Source of the DNA: Paralvinella palmiformis
Lineage: Eukaryota > Annelida > Polychaeta > Terebellida > Alvinellidae
DNA: 64,000 nucleotides
NCBI GenBank assembly: GCA_025642065.1
Contig: JAODUP010000140.1
Location: forward strand, 550,055-614,054
Direction of reading: 5' to 3'
The notes beneath the pieces are model-generated. The model worked only from the letters and a program-made list of their open reading frames with translations, was not told the DNA's origin and ran no database searches. A program made the translations under genes and the position numbers. Shown here one piece after another: positions 60,876-64,000 of the stretch (position 1 is the stretch's first letter; the number at the start of each line of letters is the position of its first letter).

Positions 60876-61118
60876 CCACTCAATCCAATCCAATCCAATA
60901 AATTTATTTCAGAATATAAAATTCCATATACATATGAATTACAATACAGCGAAGTATATAATACACATAACAAATTATAAATTGAGTATTTTTGTCCATC
61001 TAGCACGAGAGCTAGAATGATAATAAAACAAACTAGAAACAATACATTATACTAGCAAATTTCTAGTAGCACCTAAACGTGTTTTAAAGCTATAAAGTTT
61101 TTGCGAACCAGCGCCCCA
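60876..61118 (-). mobile_element. LINE 3' untranslated region and tail, copy B
   Basis: Related to 49920-50193. The minus-strand 3' end is AATAAATTTATTGGATTGGA with repeated ATTGG, a tandem terminal repeat typical of non-LTR elements. No coding part is attached. Confidence 0.75.
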
Positions 61119-61199
61119 ATATGAATATTCATCACCAGCCATGGTTTCTCATTGGGAGACGAATGTCACGTGTTGTTTAAATTGGTGCGACCTTTCCCT

Positions 61200-62335
61200 C
61201 GACAGAGAAGCAAAAGGGATTAGATGGATGGAACTATCTTGAAGAAGGTCCTATATCACAAACATATTGGTATTACGATGTCCAGGGATCTCTCGTGGCA
61301 CAGACATATCAGCAACATTATTGTGCAAGCAAGATCTGCATTAAACACGATGACACCCTATAGATATAAATTAAACCGGCACTCTATGGAGTTAATAGAC
61401 AAATCATCTATTAGACCGTTGATGGAGTATGGCGATAATATGTGGACTGGTGGCAACATAGGCGACATTGAAAAGCTAGAGTCCATTCAGTTAGATGTAG
61501 ATGCAGCACGGGTGGTTACTGGTGTCACGGCTAGATGCAGCACTAGTCTTCTTATTGAAGATGTAGATTGGCTTACATTGGCAAGTCGTAGACGGGCACA
61601 TAGATTAATTCTGTTTTATAAAATTGTTAATGGACTGTCACCACAATATCTTATACATTTGCTACCCAGGCGTGTACACGAACGTACGCGCTATCCTCTT
61701 CGTTCATAAGACAATTTCACATTAGGACTGCCGTCTTGTACATTATACAAAGTCATTTATTCCAAACTCCACAGTTGAATGGAATACGTTGAATGATGCT
61801 ATCAATGGATCAATAAGTTCGCCGGGATTCAAGAATCGTATTAATTTGTCAAATTAGACGTCCGCAAAATCGATTATATTATTATGGATCTAGGTGGAAA
61901 AATATTCATTTGGCTCGGATGAGAATAAGACGTGGTCTACTAAACTCCCATCTACACTATAACCTGAATGTAGTTGACAGTCCTCGGTGTCAGTGTGGTT
62001 ATCCATGAGAGGACACTCGGCACAACGTTTTTTAATTGTCCTATATATGCACCAGATAGACAATTATTATTAGAATCAGTAAATTTAACCGACCTTAACA
62101 TTCGTGCAAAACATTATGGTGACCTCATCCAGGAATTGACGGTAAACGAAATTCAGCTGTGTATGCTATGATGTTTTGTTGTTTTTTACCCACTCACCCA
62201 CTATAGCAAAGCTTGATTGTGTCGTGTTTGCCACGTGACGGTCCCCAGGGCTAGTGCCTATTATTATATTTTGTTGAAACCCATTCATATATGTATTTTT
62301 ACATGTTAGGAATCAAATAAATATGGCTTATTAAT
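61200..62335 (+). mobile_element. LINE C-terminal half (second family), decayed
   Basis: The 61224-61709 frame reads KHIGITMSRDLSWHRHISNI, IRPLMEYGDNMW, LESIQLDVDAARVVTG and HRLILFYKIVNGLSPQYLIH, the post-RT region of a non-LTR element. After several shifts, 61860-62100 contains RMRIRRGLLNSHL, DSPRCQCG and FNCPIYAPDR, the Cys-rich tail seen in such proteins. Stops make it non-functional. Confidence 0.87.
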
Positions 62336-62562
62336 AATTTAAAAAAAAGGAATATAAGTTATCCTACAACTGATCAGCAAATCAGTCATAATGTTTCAAA
62401 TAGACTTGGTATCGCATAATGTAAGAAGCTTGGCGTGTTTTGGAAGTATTATAGGACGTTTTTCTACCAGTTTTCAAGTTGTTTTATGTACGTACCATGA
62501 ATCAGGATCAAACGCGTAACTATTCTTGGTATTTTTATGACGTGAAATATATATATGACGTG

Positions 62563-62564
<2 letters not shown>

Positions 62565-62601
<37 letters not shown>
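62565..62601. repeat. (TA)n microsatellite
   Basis: About 18 TA units. Confidence 0.9.
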
Positions 62602-62604
<3 letters not shown>

Positions 62605-63754
62605 ACACAATTACGTGGCTTATTATATTTTCGACCTGTACGTACAGATATGTACAGGTATTCCTAATCCATGGAAAACATCTAATATTGCATAAATATT
62701 CTAAATAGGATCATTCCAATTTCAGCATCAACATGTAAATGCTGGGTATAGAATGATGCACATTTGCAATAAAACAAATATCAACGATCTCCATACAATT
62801 ACTTATTAGTGTTTAGTATGCATGCAAATCCTAATTTAGATTCGAATATCCATAACAGGCTTTGGTGTGTGGTATATAGACTAACCACGGCTATATACCG
62901 GATTGGACAGGAGTCTCCGCCATTTAAGTTATCTCCAGATAATCAGGGTATACGCGTGCCACTATCAAAGACTGTTTAAGCTCTCTGCCACTATCAAATG
63001 AGTTATCCTCAGATCGCTATCTGTACTCAGGAGTTTGTAATGGGTTCTATTATGACGAGTTACATTGCGAGGACTGGATCCAGTGCAATATCTAGTTTCA
63101 CAAATCATGCACTGGGTGTATTGGATAAACCTTCGCCAGTTTCAAATGTTTTAAGCGTAATCGGTAGGTCTAATCTTTGAGATCAATACACAACTCATAT
63201 ACGGCTTAGGTAAGCATACTAATATGAGAGTGTATCACGGATTCTTATATTTAATGTTAAGCCAAATGGCCATTTACGTGTATTATTTGTTATCTATCTT
63301 TAAATGGTATGCAAAACTGTATGTTTCCTGTAATTATGTTAATTACCACTTTATTTATCATGCCAATAAAGGCTGGTGCCCGAACTTTGATGAAGTATTT
63401 TTTTAAACATTGTAATACGACGAAAATATTAGAGAGCAATTAAGACAGGTCGAAGATAGCAGAACTACTGAGACTGTCATCGTGCTAAATACGTTCTTGT
63501 GGTGGCGATTGTCCATATGACAAATTTGTAATAGCCATTAAAACTTATTAGAGAGAAAACTGCAGAAATACTCTGTGTTATATGAATTTTACAAAATACT
63601 TTAATACTAAATAGACGGTATTTTTCTTACGATTAGGTTTTCAGTTGTCTATATAGCCATATATCAGTGGTGTAAAATTCTATAATATCCAAGGAAATAG
63701 GGAACATTTACTTCATTATTGGGCCAATTTCTAGAAATAATAAGTTATTTGGTA

Positions 63755-63765
63755 GCGCGCGCGCG

Positions 63766-63796
<31 letters not shown>
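63755..63796. repeat. (GC)n(AC)n compound microsatellite
   Basis: GCGCGCGCGC followed by about 14 CA units, a continuous alternating purine-pyrimidine tract. Confidence 0.9.
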
Positions 63797-64000
63797 TTCA
63801 CTTTGGTTAGAGAAGAACTTCGACGCCAGACTAAGCGGACGTATACCGATATATATATATATGGTTCATATAGGTAGGATTTATTAGGTATTCGAACCCA
63901 GAATAAAGCTGAGGTCAGCATCTGAGGTGTCGAAATGCTTTATATACAGGTTTCTTTTGGACCACAGAAAATTAATGTTGAATGTAAACTGTGGTGTCAA

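Larger units (their letters stand above)
62336..64000. other. Intergenic region
   Basis: No gene recognised. The 60-codon frames at 62998-63180 and 63224-63406 show no family features. Simple repeats: (TA)n at 62565-62601, GC/AC at 63755-63796, (TA)n at 63849-63862. Confidence 0.5.

Noticed and set aside
1..64000. CRISPR arrays, bacterial operons or prophage signals
   Set aside because: None present; spliced genes, SINEs and LINEs show a eukaryotic nuclear genome. All regular short repeats are microsatellites or transposon parts.

Overview
This is a eukaryotic nuclear window from an invertebrate animal. It is AT-rich, intron-rich and crowded with transposable-element remains. The long introns, the conserved animal genes and the mix of LINE, SINE, Ty3/Gypsy, pogo and hAT remnants suggest a lophotrochozoan, most likely a mollusc. 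That taxonomic guess is inference; the gene identities rest on the translated exons.

Four protein-coding genes can be reconstructed with canonical GT/AG junctions and consistent phase. (1) PXK (+, 12 exons, 1545-18133, 5' end outside the window) encodes a PX-domain pseudokinase with a C-terminal WH2-like tail. (2) An orphan class A GPCR (-, 3 coding exons, 21188-24470, 941 aa) has an intracellular loop 3 of about 440 residues and a weak prostanoid-receptor resemblance. (3) ARL8 (+, 6 exons, 33403-37885, 185 aa) is the lysosome-positioning small GTPase. (4) Cathepsin C/dipeptidyl peptidase 1 (-, 8 exons, 40185-49826, 450 aa) converges tail-to-tail on ARL8. ARL8 and cathepsin C both act at lysosomes, but there is no evidence that the neighbourhood is functional.

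Layout: 1-18.1 kb is PXK, its introns loaded with a tRNA-type SINE, LINE and pogo debris, a TTAA-flanked element and CCTGGAA-rich hAT-like elements. 18.1-21.1 kb is intergenic with a long SINE at the GPCR 3' end. 21.2-25.0 kb is the GPCR and a promoter region with three CRE-like sites. 25-33 kb is intergenic, with a pogo transposase fossil split by a nested insertion. 33.4-39.6 kb is ARL8, with a hAT relic in intron 1. 39.8-49.8 kb is cathepsin C, whose first intron (6 kb) holds hAT, LINE and SINE remains. 49.9-62.3 kb is mostly mobile DNA, including a bounded but internally deleted Ty3/Gypsy element (LTRs, 5-bp target duplication, primer-binding site and polypurine tract all visible) and several LINE tails. 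62.3-64 kb holds only simple repeats.

The most distinctive signals are a seven-copy tRNA-derived SINE family with clear target duplications; the nested insertion whose removal restores the pogo reading frame; a nearly perfect 74-bp inverted pair flanking cathepsin C exon 1; a 13-unit heptapeptide repeat in PXK; and the apparent paired loss of one exclusion-domain disulfide in cathepsin C. No CRISPR array, operon or novel multi-gene system is visible.
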